64,000 nucleotides of DNA from assembly GCF_051278035.1 (NCBI RefSeq), contig NZ_JBNMNU010000003.1, forward strand, positions 1 to 64,000, given 5' to 3'. The stretch is from Clostridium_AD sp051278035. GTDB lineage: Bacteria; Bacillota; Clostridia; Clostridiales; Clostridiaceae. Shown in pieces: positions 27,798 to 37,583 of this stretch. The notes beneath the pieces are model-generated. The model had not been told where the DNA came from and made no database searches. It saw only the letters and a program-made list of their open reading frames with translations. The position numbers were made by a program, and so were the translations under genes. The first letter of the stretch is position 1; each line of letters begins with the position of its first letter.

Positions 27798-28637
27798 TTA
27801 ATAATCTTCCACATAAAATATACCACAGGCACCTTCACCAGCGTGTGTCCCTACAACGCATCCAACCTCGCACTCAATAAAATCTATTTCGCGATCATTC
27901 ATATGTGATCTTAAACTCTCTAAAATATTCTTATCACTAGCTCTAAGTAAAATACTTGTCTCTCCACTTTTTATTCCAGTTTTATCTAAATTTTTTAAAA
28001 TAGTTTTTATTGCTTTTTTACTACCGCGAACTTTATCTATTACAGCCAGTTCACCATCTTTTATAGTTATAATTAATTTTATCCCAAGTAGTCCTCCTAT
28101 AGCTCCAGCAGTTTTAGAAAGTCTACCACCTTTAACTAAATTATCCAACGAGTCAAAAGCAAGAGAACTTTTTACATAGGGTATAGTTTCTTTTATTTTT
28201 TCTTCTATTTCAAATATATTATACCCTTGCTCGCATAATTTACAGGCTTTTAAAACTAGTATTCCAAGACCTGAAGTAACATTTAAACTATCAATTACCA
28301 CGATGTCTTCTGTGTCTACCATTCCTTTAGCCACACAAGCTGAATGATAAGTTCCACTCATTTTTGAGGACATATGAATAGAAACTATTTTATATCCCTC
28401 TGCTATATACTTTTTATAACACTCCTCAAATCTATGCGGAATTACTTGAGTTGTTGTAGGAAACTCGTAAGAACTCTCCATTTTTTTTAAATATTCTTGA
28501 AGATTAATATCTTCCCCATCCCTATAGGTTACATCCTCTATTTTCACAAGTAGCGGCAAGACTTCTATATTATACTTGCTAATAATGTCTTTACTCAAAT
28601 CGCAAGTACTATCTGTAATTATTTTAATCTTTTGCAT
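27798..28637 (-). CDS. DegV family protein (fatty-acid-binding)
   Basis: A 279-residue EDD-fold protein. Relatives bind a single fatty acid; in many Firmicutes they act as FakB subunits delivering fatty acids to the FakA kinase. The N-terminal ITDSTCDLS and the MSGTYHSA loop that holds the acid carboxylate are both present. No fakA is adjacent. It stands alone after the riboswitch region, and the function in this organism is inferred. Confidence 0.88.
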   Translation of the reverse strand: MQKIKIITDSTCDLSKDIISKYNIEVLPLLVKIEDVTYRDGEDINLQEYLKKMESSYEFPTTTQVIPHRFEECYKKYIAEGYKIVSIHMSSKMSGTYHSACVAKGMVDTEDIVVIDSLNVTSGLGILVLKACKLCEQGYNIFEIEEKIKETIPYVKSSLAFDSLDNLVKGGRLSKTAGAIGGLLGIKLIITIKDGELAVIDKVRGSKKAIKTILKNLDKTGIKSGETSILLRASDKNILESLRSHMNDREIDFIECEVGCVVGTHAGEGACGIFYVEDY

Positions 28638-28693
28638 TTAACCCCTCCTTGACTACTTTCTGGAAGATAAAAAATATCATTTTTAAATATGAC

Positions 28694-29161
28694 TTATTTC
28701 ATCTCTGGAAATCCTATCTGCCTAAGAGCTTCATATGTAACAATAGCCACTGTGTTAGAAAGATTAAGAGACCTCGTTGTGCTGCTTATCATTGGCACTC
28801 TTATGCAATTTTCTGGATTGCTATCCCGAACACTATCTGGAAGTCCTGAGGACTCTCTACCAAATATTATAAAATCTCCATTTTTAAATTCTACATCTGA
28901 AGGAAATTTTGAAGCTTTTGTTGTAGAATAGTAAAATGTCGACTCCTTATATTTTTCTCTAAGTGCTTCATAAGACTCATGTATTTCTAAATCTAAATAC
29001 GGCCAATAATCTAGCCCTGCTCTTTTAACTTGTTTTTCGTCTAAACTAAATCCTAGTGGTTTTATAAGGTGAAGCTTGCAATCAGTAAGCACGCAAGTTC
29101 TCCCAATATTACCAGTGTTTTGTGGGATTTCCGGTTGAAATAAAACTATATTAAAATTCAC
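28694..29161 (-). CDS. trmL: tRNA (cytidine/uridine-34 2'-O)-methyltransferase TrmL
   Basis: SPOUT enzyme that methylates the wobble-base ribose in leucine tRNAs. The GTG at 29161 follows AAGGAGG and gives 155 residues starting NFNIVLFQPEIPQNTGNIGR, the family N-terminus. The knotted SAM-binding motifs IIFGRESSGLP and RVPMISSTTRSLNLSNTVAI are intact. Confidence 0.93.
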   Translation of the reverse strand: MNFNIVLFQPEIPQNTGNIGRTCVLTDCKLHLIKPLGFSLDEKQVKRAGLDYWPYLDLEIHESYEALREKYKESTFYYSTTKASKFPSDVEFKNGDFIIFGRESSGLPDSVRDSNPENCIRVPMISSTTRSLNLSNTVAIVTYEALRQIGFPEMK

Positions 29162-29304
29162 AATATTCCTCCTTAAGTTCACATAAATTGAAGACAATCC
29201 TTAACTATTTTTATCAAATTTCATAAGTATCTAAAGCTATATTACCCTATTTACATTGAATAGTAAAGATATACCAAATCAATGAATATTCCATGTATTA
29301 TAAA

Positions 29305-30867
29305 CTACATTATTTTTTCTATTATCTCAGCCCTCTTATATGCTTGTTTAACTATTTCTTTTGGATAATTCATGTATTCTAAAAGTTTAATTGCATTTCT
29401 TGTTTGAGATACACCTCTTTTAATCTTATAATCAAAGCTTAACCCCTTCTTTGAATCAACCCTTTCACTAAAATAATAAAATTCATAGTTCTCTTTTAAA
29501 ATATGGACTAATTCTCTATCATGAGTAGCTACAATTGAAATAGTTTTCCCATTATTTATATATCTTAATATTTCTGCTGACATAGAAATTCTCTCTATTG
29601 GGTTTGTCCCCCTAAATATTTCATCTATAGGACAGAATACGGGAACATCGTTTTCTATAGCTTTAATTATTCTATGAATTGATTCTACCTCAGCCATGTA
29701 AAAGCTCTTCCCTTTTGCTAGATCATCACTCGGGCTAATTGATGAAACTATATTAAAGAAGGGTGCATGATAATCTTTAGCCAAAACAAAGTAAAAACAT
29801 TGTGCTAAAATTATATTCACTCCAAGCATTCTTAAAAAAGTAGACTTTCCTGCCATGTTTGTGCCCGTAAGAACAATCCCTCCATTTTCTATGTTAATCG
29901 AATTACTCACAGCCTTCTGTAAAAGAGGATGTATTCCTTCCACTATATTTAAAGCAACGTTCTTTATAAATTTAGGTTTTACAAATTGCTCACCTAGATT
30001 ATGCTTATACCCTGAAATAGATATTAATGCTTCTAATTCTCCTACTGTATAGTAAAGATCCATTAAGACTTCTTTTTGTTCTTTTATCTTATCGGATATA
30101 GAATAATATGCACTTTCTTCCAACAAAAAGATTACGGAAAGAGATTCGAAAAACCCTCCCCACATATTTACAAACCCTATTAATTTTGTTCCTCTGTCTA
30201 TATCCTTAATAGATTTAAGTATTCCTTTTATCTTGTCCCTATAATAGGTAACCTCACTATTATCTATATTTGCAATTTTTTTAGCTGCCACAATGGTTTT
30301 TCTTAAATAGAATATACCAGTAGATTTGATAGCCTTTACTTCGTTATTATTTATAAGCATATTAATGGATGCAAGTCCAAGTAGAACTATAAGATACTTT
30401 TTATCAACAAATATTGAAAATATAATTACTATTAATGGTAGTACCTTACCAAGAAAAGTGTAAATATAATATTTAGATTTATTTATAATAAGATTGTTAT
30501 CCATCATATCTAAAAAAGAATTTTTAAAATCATTATTGAGGTTAAAGAAAACACACTGAAGACTTTCCCTTAATTTATTATTTTCTTTAAATGACTGAAT
30601 AAGTCCTCCTCTTACTTTCAACCTTTTCTCATCCATTAAAGGATTTCTTAGCATTGAATATAGTGCCGCCTCTCCTGGACTGCTGTAAGCTCTATCCAAT
30701 TTTTCATATATCTTATCCATGTCTAAATCGTTCCATGTTTGATCATCTAAAGTAAAGTCATTTTTTTCTCTAAGCGTGAAAAGCTTTTTAATCTTATTAA
30801 AATCTCTTTTCTTATCAATATCTTTATTGTACTCACTTCTAATTGAATCTAAAACCATTCTCTTCAT
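29305..30867 (-). CDS. Membrane-associated MutS-like ATPase
   Basis: A 520-residue protein with a MutS core and ATPase but no mismatch-reading domain. Two hydrophobic segments lie at about 138-154 and 158-173, so it is probably membrane-bound. The ATPase has Walker A GTNMAGKS (335-342), Walker B CPIDEIFRGT with D415-E416, and the switch histidine ATHD near 449. It forms a separate branch of the MutS family whose role is unknown; a part in mismatch repair is unlikely without the DNA-reading domain. Single gene. Confidence 0.85.
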   Translation of the reverse strand: MKRMVLDSIRSEYNKDIDKKRDFNKIKKLFTLREKNDFTLDDQTWNDLDMDKIYEKLDRAYSSPGEAALYSMLRNPLMDEKRLKVRGGLIQSFKENNKLRESLQCVFFNLNNDFKNSFLDMMDNNLIINKSKYYIYTFLGKVLPLIVIIFSIFVDKKYLIVLLGLASINMLINNNEVKAIKSTGIFYLRKTIVAAKKIANIDNSEVTYYRDKIKGILKSIKDIDRGTKLIGFVNMWGGFFESLSVIFLLEESAYYSISDKIKEQKEVLMDLYYTVGELEALISISGYKHNLGEQFVKPKFIKNVALNIVEGIHPLLQKAVSNSINIENGGIVLTGTNMAGKSTFLRMLGVNIILAQCFYFVLAKDYHAPFFNIVSSISPSDDLAKGKSFYMAEVESIHRIIKAIENDVPVFCPIDEIFRGTNPIERISMSAEILRYINNGKTISIVATHDRELVHILKENYEFYYFSERVDSKKGLSFDYKIKRGVSQTRNAIKLLEYMNYPKEIVKQAYKRAEIIEKIM

Positions 30868-30908
30868 TTTAAAATACTCCCTTAATCATATTTTCTATCA
30901 TAAAAATT

Positions 30909-30934
30909 GTCCCATTATAATTTTATAATGGGAC
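30909..30934 (-). terminator. Terminator after the GNAT gene
   Basis: A perfect 11-bp stem (GTCCCATTATA and its complement) with an ATTT loop ends the moxR-to-GNAT run. On the minus strand it is followed by AATTTTTA. Confidence 0.7.
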
Positions 30935-31006
30935 CTCATTATATCTCTTTATATTAATTATATACTATAGTGAAATAAAATACTCGCTTATGATATAATT
31001 TCCATT

Positions 31007-31528
31007 TCATATCATCCTGTTTTTCCCTTCGACAATGTAAAAGTATTCGCTTTTTAGCATGGAATATATGGCTTGATCCAAAAAACCTCGTTCAGACTTA
31101 TAGTTCTGCCTTAGTACTCCATCACAATGCATCCCCATTCCTTCATAAAGCTTAATTCCTATGGCATTATCCGGATATACATCCAACCAAAAACGGTTAC
31201 TCTTTAAATCTTCAAATGCATATTTAAGTAGTGCCGCAAGCGCTTCCTTTCCATATCCTTTTCCTTTATGAGAAATAGCAATTCTTTTAAGTTCAAAGAT
31301 TTCAGATTTAAAATCTAATTTAATAAGTGCAAATCCAATAATTAAATTATCCTCTTTTCGTTTAAATATAAAAAGTAGATAGTTTTTATCGTAAATTTCA
31401 GCTTTATGTTCCTCGAATGTACCACTCCATATGAACCTGCGATTATCCGTATGACTTTCTAACTTAATAATAGTTTCTATATCCGCTTCAGTTGCAGAAG
31501 TTATATAAAGCCGCTTAGTTTCTATCAT
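31007..31528 (-). CDS. GNAT family N-acetyltransferase
   Basis: A 173-residue GNAT protein. The acetyl-CoA loop is seen in RIAISHKGKGYGKEAL (near 88-103), followed by the helix and strand of motif B (LDVYPDNAIGIKLYEGMGM). The acceptor is unknown; the shape resembles RimJ/RimL-type enzymes. It is 17 bases downstream of dcd in the same direction. Confidence 0.85.
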   Translation of the reverse strand: MIETKRLYITSATEADIETIIKLESHTDNRRFIWSGTFEEHKAEIYDKNYLLFIFKRKEDNLIIGFALIKLDFKSEIFELKRIAISHKGKGYGKEALAALLKYAFEDLKSNRFWLDVYPDNAIGIKLYEGMGMHCDGVLRQNYKSERGFLDQAIYSMLKSEYFYIVEGKNRMI

Positions 31529-31545
31529 AGGTATACCCCCTCATT

Positions 31546-32073
31546 CTATACTTTATTCTCAAAATCCTTATATAATAAGCTTGGTTGAATCCCTTTATTA
31601 TTCTGGTATTTGCCACTTGTGTATTTATCATAATCACCCTCTATAGAATGATAATATATTTGGCAAATCTCAATATTAGCATATATTCTTATAGGCTGAA
31701 TACAATGAATTTCTAATGTCCAGAATCCACGGAATCCCCCATCTCCAAAGCCTGCTGTTACATGAACAAATAGTCCAAGTCTTCCTACTGAAGATCTTCC
31801 CTCAAGCATTGGGACAAATTTATCCGTTTCTGTATATTCTATAGTTCTACCAATATAAAGCTTATTAGGTTGTAAAACTATCCCCTCAGGTGGTATAACT
31901 AGAGTTTCGCACGTATTCTCTTTTTTCATATCCAAAGTTAAATTCTCATATACAAGAAGTTCATTATATAATCTTAGATTATAACTATTAGGGTTTAATT
32001 GCTTTTCATCAAATGGTTCTATTTTAATCTCTTCGCCGAGCTTACTCTTAATCTGTTTTCCTGATAATATCAT
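31546..32073 (-). CDS. dcd: dCTP deaminase
   Basis: Supplies dUTP (or dUMP in the bifunctional type) from dCTP for thymidylate synthesis. The 175 residues contain EGRSSVGRLGLFVHVTAGFG (91-110) and the catalytic E121 in FWTLEIH. The motifs do not allow me to separate the simple deaminase from the deaminase/diphosphatase form. It begins four bases after the HAD gene. Confidence 0.93.
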   Translation of the reverse strand: MILSGKQIKSKLGEEIKIEPFDEKQLNPNSYNLRLYNELLVYENLTLDMKKENTCETLVIPPEGIVLQPNKLYIGRTIEYTETDKFVPMLEGRSSVGRLGLFVHVTAGFGDGGFRGFWTLEIHCIQPIRIYANIEICQIYYHSIEGDYDKYTSGKYQNNKGIQPSLLYKDFENKV

Positions 32074-32077
32074 AAGT

Positions 32078-32905
32078 TTATACCCCCAGCACGAATTTTT
32101 CTATAGCCTTTGCTACTCCATCACAGTTATTATCATCAGTAATATACCCTGCAGCCAATTTCACATCATCGTCACCATTTCCCATAGCCACTCCAAGTCC
32201 TGCAAATTTAATCATAGATATATCATTTTCGCTATCTCCTATACAAATAACTTGTTCCCTAGTTATCCCATAATAATCAGCTAATATTTTAACCGAACTT
32301 CCCTTTGATACTCCCTTGTTCATTACCTCAAAATTATCATAGCGAGAACTTACCACTTCAAAGTCCCCCATATTTATTAAAACATTTTTTGCCTTTTGTA
32401 TTTTATCTAAGTCATCATCCACTGCTATGCCCTTAAAAATTTCACTTTCATATTTATGAAATACTTCATTCCAATCTTTCACTAATTCTATCTTAATTTG
32501 CTTATCCATTGGAAGTGTTTTATTGACTTCTTCATAAAACTTCGAAGAATATTCTAATTTCTCCGTAAAAACTGTGTTTTCAGTATAATAGTGTGGATGT
32601 ATATCATATCGTTTAAATACAGATAAAAGTTTATTACATTTTTCTGCCCCAAGTGTTCCCTTATAAACCACTTCATCTCTGTCTTTCTCCATAATATAGG
32701 CACCATTTGATGCTATTACTGGTGATTTAACTCCCAAAAGCTCTGAAAAAAATTCGGCAGAAGTAAAAATTCTTCCTGTACATACTGCAATCCTTACTCC
32801 TTTTTCATTTGCTAATTTTATAGCTCTAATGTTCCTATTACTAATAATTTTTTTATCATTAAGTAGCGTACCATCCATATCTATACATATCAATTTATAA
32901 TCCAT
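32078..32905 (-). CDS. Cof-type HAD family phosphatase
   Basis: A 275-residue HAD hydrolase of the Cof subfamily, usually acting on sugar phosphates or nucleotides. Motif I is DMDGTLL with D9 and D11, motif II is VCTGR, and motif IV is GDSENDISMI. The C2-type cap lies between. Substrate unknown. It is coupled to dcd downstream. Confidence 0.9.
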   Translation of the reverse strand: MDYKLICIDMDGTLLNDKKIISNRNIRAIKLANEKGVRIAVCTGRIFTSAEFFSELLGVKSPVIASNGAYIMEKDRDEVVYKGTLGAEKCNKLLSVFKRYDIHPHYYTENTVFTEKLEYSSKFYEEVNKTLPMDKQIKIELVKDWNEVFHKYESEIFKGIAVDDDLDKIQKAKNVLINMGDFEVVSSRYDNFEVMNKGVSKGSSVKILADYYGITREQVICIGDSENDISMIKFAGLGVAMGNGDDDVKLAAGYITDDNNCDGVAKAIEKFVLGV

Positions 32906-32937
32906 AATTTTTGCCTCCTTCTTATCTTAAACTAAAT

Positions 32938-35244
32938 TTACCCAAAGTATTTATTTGTTAAATATTTAATTTTTCCTTGATATTCTTTTAAGTATTTCTC
33001 TAAAAACTCATAGTATTCTTTATTGTCTAATATTAAGGGCGAATGCTTACCATAGAATTCTTCATAAGAACTCTCAACTAAAACTAACATTCTTTCTTTA
33101 AGCTGTATATCTGATATCTGCTTCGCAAACTCTAAATCACCTTGAAATTCAGGTTTAATTATTGATATTACAGCTAATCTATCTAAATAATAATTGTAAA
33201 GTGGGGCTACCTCTTTAGATTGCAATAAGTTATTTCGATTTTTTAAGACTATCCTAATTTTCATTAGAATAAATAATAAAATTGTAGTTAATATAAATAA
33301 TACCCTAAACTGATTATCCGATATGGTTATCGACTTATTTTCTCCTTGTTCTTTTCCTGAATCCATATCATCTATTTTATTCTCAGGGTTACGAATAGAG
33401 GTTATATCTTCACCTTCACTATTGGATTTACTTATTTGCTTCTCCTTAAGCGCCGCTAATTTTCTTTGCAACTCTTCTGAGGCAGTAGGTGATGCATCTA
33501 CTATTGTCCACATGTTTGAATAGCTAAAAGCTCCAAGAACTACTTCACCCCAAGCATGAGCATCAGAGTTAGAAACAGTATATAATCCATTTTCATCTTT
33601 TTCACTTGGAGTTTTAAAACCCTCTACATATCTTGCTGGAACTCCAGCAATCCTACACATTACAGTTATTGCTGTATTAAAATAAGTGCAATAGCCCTTT
33701 TTTTCTTCGAATAAAAAATAGTCGATAAACTCCTTGCCCTCTGGAATAACAGAAACCTGTAAATCATACGAATAATTTTCCGTCAAATACTTTTTAATTT
33801 CTAATACTTTTTCTATGCTAGTATTAGAATCTTTTATAATTTCAAAGACCAAATCATAAGTCCTTTTAGAAATGTTTTCTGGAACTTGAAGATACTTTTC
33901 ATAGTCCAATAATACTTTAATATTTGTTCCATCATCACTATTTGAAAATTTGTCTTGAATGCTAGAATTTTTATTAATATCTGCATTTATACTCTTAGGT
34001 TTGAGATAGTAATTCATTGGCCCTCTAGGTACAGCACTATAATCTCTCACATCTTCGATAGTATCAATCACTTCACTATATTCATAAAAATGCACATCAT
34101 AGGGTCTTGTAACTGCTTTTTCACTTATAATTATCGGTGTTTTATCATAAAATAATGTACTCTGAACATTGCTTACATTAAATGCAAAGTTAGGTGCAAA
34201 TATTGTATTCGTTTTAAATTTTTTATCTGGATATATAGTTAAGGATCTTTTGTGCATGTACTTTTCTCTATTCATTCCGAACCTAGCATAGAACATATCA
34301 CTCTCATCTGATTTTTTAAAATAATTTTCATTAGATATACTCCACTTGCTCCCATCATAGAAATCTTTAACGCTGCCTTTTAAATAATATGGTTTTTCAC
34401 TTTTAACCTTAAAAACCTCTTGGTAATTTACTAAAATAGGTCCGCCCAATCTTTTATCATTACCGTTGTACCCAGATGTAGATAAACTATAACTATTTTC
34501 AACTTTTGAAGTAGCTTCATTAACAAATTCATTTTTAAAAAAGTTACCAAACCCACTTAAATCTTTGCCTTGATATTCCTGTGGTAACATTATAGCTATT
34601 TTAGAAATTATTAACGCTATTATAACTCCATAACCTAGAATATAACCAAATTTCAAAGATACATTTACTCCTTTAGCCTTGTACTTCTGTATTCTTTTAA
34701 GGTAACTCATAATAATAAAAGTAAGTGAAGAGATAAAAAGATACACAAATAGATAATCTATGACTACAACATAGGACCTTGAAAACCATAATCCAATAAC
34801 TACCGTAAATGATACTATCAAAATAAAATTCTTCATAAATTTAAAAGTTATCCATAAAATCAAAGCAGTAATTAAAGGAATTCCTAAAGCTAGTAGGAGC
34901 CTATATTGATAAAAATATGTAATGGCCCCTTCGTATATAAGGTCATTTAGAATTAGGATATTATCAAAAAAATAATTGCTTAATAATACCCCTAAAGCCT
35001 CACTGTTTTTAAGATAATAGGCCGTGCCCATACTAATAATAAGCAGTGTAAATAAAAGCTTATAAATTGTTTTTCTAGTAAAGCCATTGCAAGCAAAGTA
35101 AATTAAATTTCCTATTATAAATAATAAGGTTGTAATTTCATAACTGAAATCTTTAATTTGAATACCCTGTTGTAAAAGCCTTAAAATAAGGTTAAAGTTC
35201 ACAAAAATAATAATTATGTATATGAGTTTTTCCTTCATCCACAT
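32938..35244 (-). CDS. Membrane transglutaminase-domain protein
   Basis: A 768-residue protein with about six to seven N-terminal membrane segments (to about 220), an outside domain, and one more segment near 648-667. The transglutaminase-like triad is intact: C519 (KKGYCTYF), H563 (SDAHAWGEV) and D583 (WTIVDASPT). It follows moxR and the DUF58 gene with only seven bases between, the arrangement seen in many bacteria for TgpA-like proteins. The target is unknown; a cell-envelope protease or cross-linking role is inferred. Confidence 0.9.
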   Translation of the reverse strand: MWMKEKLIYIIIIFVNFNLILRLLQQGIQIKDFSYEITTLLFIIGNLIYFACNGFTRKTIYKLLFTLLIISMGTAYYLKNSEALGVLLSNYFFDNILILNDLIYEGAITYFYQYRLLLALGIPLITALILWITFKFMKNFILIVSFTVVIGLWFSRSYVVVIDYLFVYLFISSLTFIIMSYLKRIQKYKAKGVNVSLKFGYILGYGVIIALIISKIAIMLPQEYQGKDLSGFGNFFKNEFVNEATSKVENSYSLSTSGYNGNDKRLGGPILVNYQEVFKVKSEKPYYLKGSVKDFYDGSKWSISNENYFKKSDESDMFYARFGMNREKYMHKRSLTIYPDKKFKTNTIFAPNFAFNVSNVQSTLFYDKTPIIISEKAVTRPYDVHFYEYSEVIDTIEDVRDYSAVPRGPMNYYLKPKSINADINKNSSIQDKFSNSDDGTNIKVLLDYEKYLQVPENISKRTYDLVFEIIKDSNTSIEKVLEIKKYLTENYSYDLQVSVIPEGKEFIDYFLFEEKKGYCTYFNTAITVMCRIAGVPARYVEGFKTPSEKDENGLYTVSNSDAHAWGEVVLGAFSYSNMWTIVDASPTASEELQRKLAALKEKQISKSNSEGEDITSIRNPENKIDDMDSGKEQGENKSITISDNQFRVLFILTTILLFILMKIRIVLKNRNNLLQSKEVAPLYNYYLDRLAVISIIKPEFQGDLEFAKQISDIQLKERMLVLVESSYEEFYGKHSPLILDNKEYYEFLEKYLKEYQGKIKYLTNKYFG

Positions 35245-35251
35245 CGTTTTT

Positions 35252-36430
35252 TCACCTTTTCTCTATAATTTCCTTAAAATTAATACATTCAATTCCCATA
35301 TTTTTAAGAATATCTATATTTCTAATGAAATTTGCATTTCTAAATCCATTCAAGTTATTACCGTAATAAAATACATTAACTTTGTACCCTCTCCCTTTTA
35401 AATTCACAATCAAATTTCTTAGGTTATCATCAACAACTATACTCACTATTATTATTGAATTTCCACTAGGTACATGTTGTAAATTTGATTTTATAAAGCT
35501 AGCAAATTCAAAAGTTCCATTACTTTTACATTTTAATAAGTAATCCATAAATCCTAAAAAATCTTCTTTAGACTCCACTTTTATGCTCTTTTGATGCTTT
35601 GAATGTATTAAAATCCTGGTTTTAATTCTATTAATCAACATATAGTTTGCTAATGATGCAGAGAAGTCAACCATATTTTCCTCAATAACTCCAGTAGAAT
35701 CATTCAGCAAATTATCCCCATGCATATTAATAAATAAATTACATCTTTTGCCTGAAGTCATGTCAAAATTCTTCACGTACAGTTCGCCATGCTTGGCACT
35801 TAATTTCCAGTGCACATTCTTAAGATTATCTCCTGTATTATACTTTCTGACGTTTTTAATTAATGTAACATCATCAATTCCATTTTTACTATTATTATGA
35901 TTTTCATAAGCATCTTGACCACTTAAGTCAATATCATGCAACTGGTATACCTTAGGATAAACTGTGATATTAAATTTATTATGTATGTTTTTTACAAATT
36001 TAAAAATACAAAATAAGTCATTTGTAATAGCAGAAATATTCCCAAATTTATAAATTCCCCTTTTAGTAAAAATAATTTCATTATTAATACATTTACTATA
36101 CTTACTCCCTAAAAAGATTAAGTCACCATGGTACCCATCTATAAATCCACCTAATATTTTACTTTCCACGTAAACATAAGGTAATGGTATTATCCCAGAA
36201 TTTTCTGCTATTATTTTAATATTAGCCCTATCAGACACATTAAAAACCACACTGTCACATTCAAACTTAGCATGCAAACTCTTGTTAACTATAATTATAT
36301 AAATTATTCCAATGACTATGGTAACAGAAACCACATAAAATATTGAATATGGTAAATTACCTCCTGACGTATAAGCAAAAATAAAAGCAGCTACACATAA
36401 AAATAGTATTCTTTTGTTTATCACAATCAT
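35252..36430 (-). CDS. DUF58 domain-containing protein
   Basis: A 392-residue protein with two N-terminal membrane segments (about 7-50) and the DUF58 domain, recognised by YNTGDNLKNVHWKLSAKHGE near 197-216. The fold is vWA-like. It starts one base after moxR ends, so the two are translationally coupled. With the MoxR ATPase such proteins are thought to act as chaperone or metal-loading partners; what they act on here is not known. Confidence 0.9.
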   Translation of the reverse strand: MIVINKRILFLCVAAFIFAYTSGGNLPYSIFYVVSVTIVIGIIYIIIVNKSLHAKFECDSVVFNVSDRANIKIIAENSGIIPLPYVYVESKILGGFIDGYHGDLIFLGSKYSKCINNEIIFTKRGIYKFGNISAITNDLFCIFKFVKNIHNKFNITVYPKVYQLHDIDLSGQDAYENHNNSKNGIDDVTLIKNVRKYNTGDNLKNVHWKLSAKHGELYVKNFDMTSGKRCNLFINMHGDNLLNDSTGVIEENMVDFSASLANYMLINRIKTRILIHSKHQKSIKVESKEDFLGFMDYLLKCKSNGTFEFASFIKSNLQHVPSGNSIIIVSIVVDDNLRNLIVNLKGRGYKVNVFYYGNNLNGFRNANFIRNIDILKNMGIECINFKEIIEKR

Positions 36431-36431
36431 A

Positions 36432-37373
36432 CTATCTCACCTTGGGAACTTGAATTGTTTTTAAAATATCTGAAATAATTTGCTGCTCAGTATAATTGTT
36501 AGCTCTAGCTGATGACGTTAATGTAATTCTATGGCTTAAAACAATCATTACATTCTCACATACATCCTCAGGTATAATATAGTCCCTCCCATTTATAAGC
36601 GCCGTTGCTTGAGCCACTCGCTGTAATGCTAATGATGCTCTTATACTTCCACCTAGAAGTATAAAACTATTATTTCGAGTCGCATTAACTAATTTAACTA
36701 TATACTCGTTTAATTCCTTTTCCACATGTATACTTCTTACTTTTTTCTGTAGATATAAAATATCTTCATTTGTTGCCACAGCTTCTAATTGTTCAATAGG
36801 ATTATTTTCCCTATATAAATCTAATATGTCTACTTCAGCCTCTTCTTTTGGATATCCTATTTTAACTTTAATCATAAATCTATCTAACTGTGCCTCCGGT
36901 AATGAAAAAGTACCTTCATACTCTATGGGATTTTCAGTTGCTAAAACTAGGAACGGTTCTTCCAGTTTATATGTGATTCCACCTTCTGATATTTGTTTTT
37001 CTTCCATTGCCTCAAGTAGTGCAGACTGTGTTTTGGGTGATGTCCTATTTATCTCATCGGCAAGTATTATGTTAGAAAAAATCGGTCCTTTTTTAAACTC
37101 AAAATCATTAGTTTTTTGACTGTATATAGAAACACCAAGAATGTCTGAAGGTAAAAGATCAGGTGTAAATTGAACTCTATTATGGGATAAATTTAAAGAC
37201 TTTGCTAAAGCTTTTATAAGTGTAGTTTTTCCAACCCCTGGAACATCTTCAATTAATATATGACCACTGGCAAGCACTCCCTTTAATATATTATATATTT
37301 GAGGCTTCTTTCCTAGGATTACAGTTTCTATATTTTTCGCAATTTTATCTATTAATTCAACTTCTTTCGTCAT
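36432..37373 (-). CDS. MoxR family AAA+ ATPase
   Basis: A 313-residue AAA+ protein. Walker A is VPGVGKTT (near 43-50), Walker B is ILADEINR, sensor 1 is LATENP, and the arginine finger region is LPEAQLDRF. It heads a tight run with DUF58 and transglutaminase genes and probably remodels or activates them. Confidence 0.94.
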   Translation of the reverse strand: MTKEVELIDKIAKNIETVILGKKPQIYNILKGVLASGHILIEDVPGVGKTTLIKALAKSLNLSHNRVQFTPDLLPSDILGVSIYSQKTNDFEFKKGPIFSNIILADEINRTSPKTQSALLEAMEEKQISEGGITYKLEEPFLVLATENPIEYEGTFSLPEAQLDRFMIKVKIGYPKEEAEVDILDLYRENNPIEQLEAVATNEDILYLQKKVRSIHVEKELNEYIVKLVNATRNNSFILLGGSIRASLALQRVAQATALINGRDYIIPEDVCENVMIVLSHRITLTSSARANNYTEQQIISDILKTIQVPKVR

Positions 37374-37527
37374 AATATCCTCTCCTTTAACATGCTTTAG
37401 GGCATAAATACTACATCATTATAGTATTTACATAATATCATGTTTTTGATTATTTATCCATTAATGCAATTATTAGCTTTCACTTTATATTCTATACTGA
37501 TACTGAAAATGTACTAGACGGGATAAC

Positions 37528-37562
37528 AAAAGACATAACGTTAATTAAACGCTATGTCTTTT
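37528..37562 (-). terminator. Terminator after the VanW gene
   Basis: AAAAGACATAACG pairs with CGCTATGTCTTTT apart from one wobble, followed by T on the minus strand. It lies 22 bases beyond the stop. Confidence 0.8.
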
Positions 37563-37583
37563 ACAGGATTGTATTATTGAAAT

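Noticed and set aside
28649..28931. Two overlapping plus-strand frames opposite trmL
   Set aside because: Antisense to a conserved methyltransferase; neither has a credible start.
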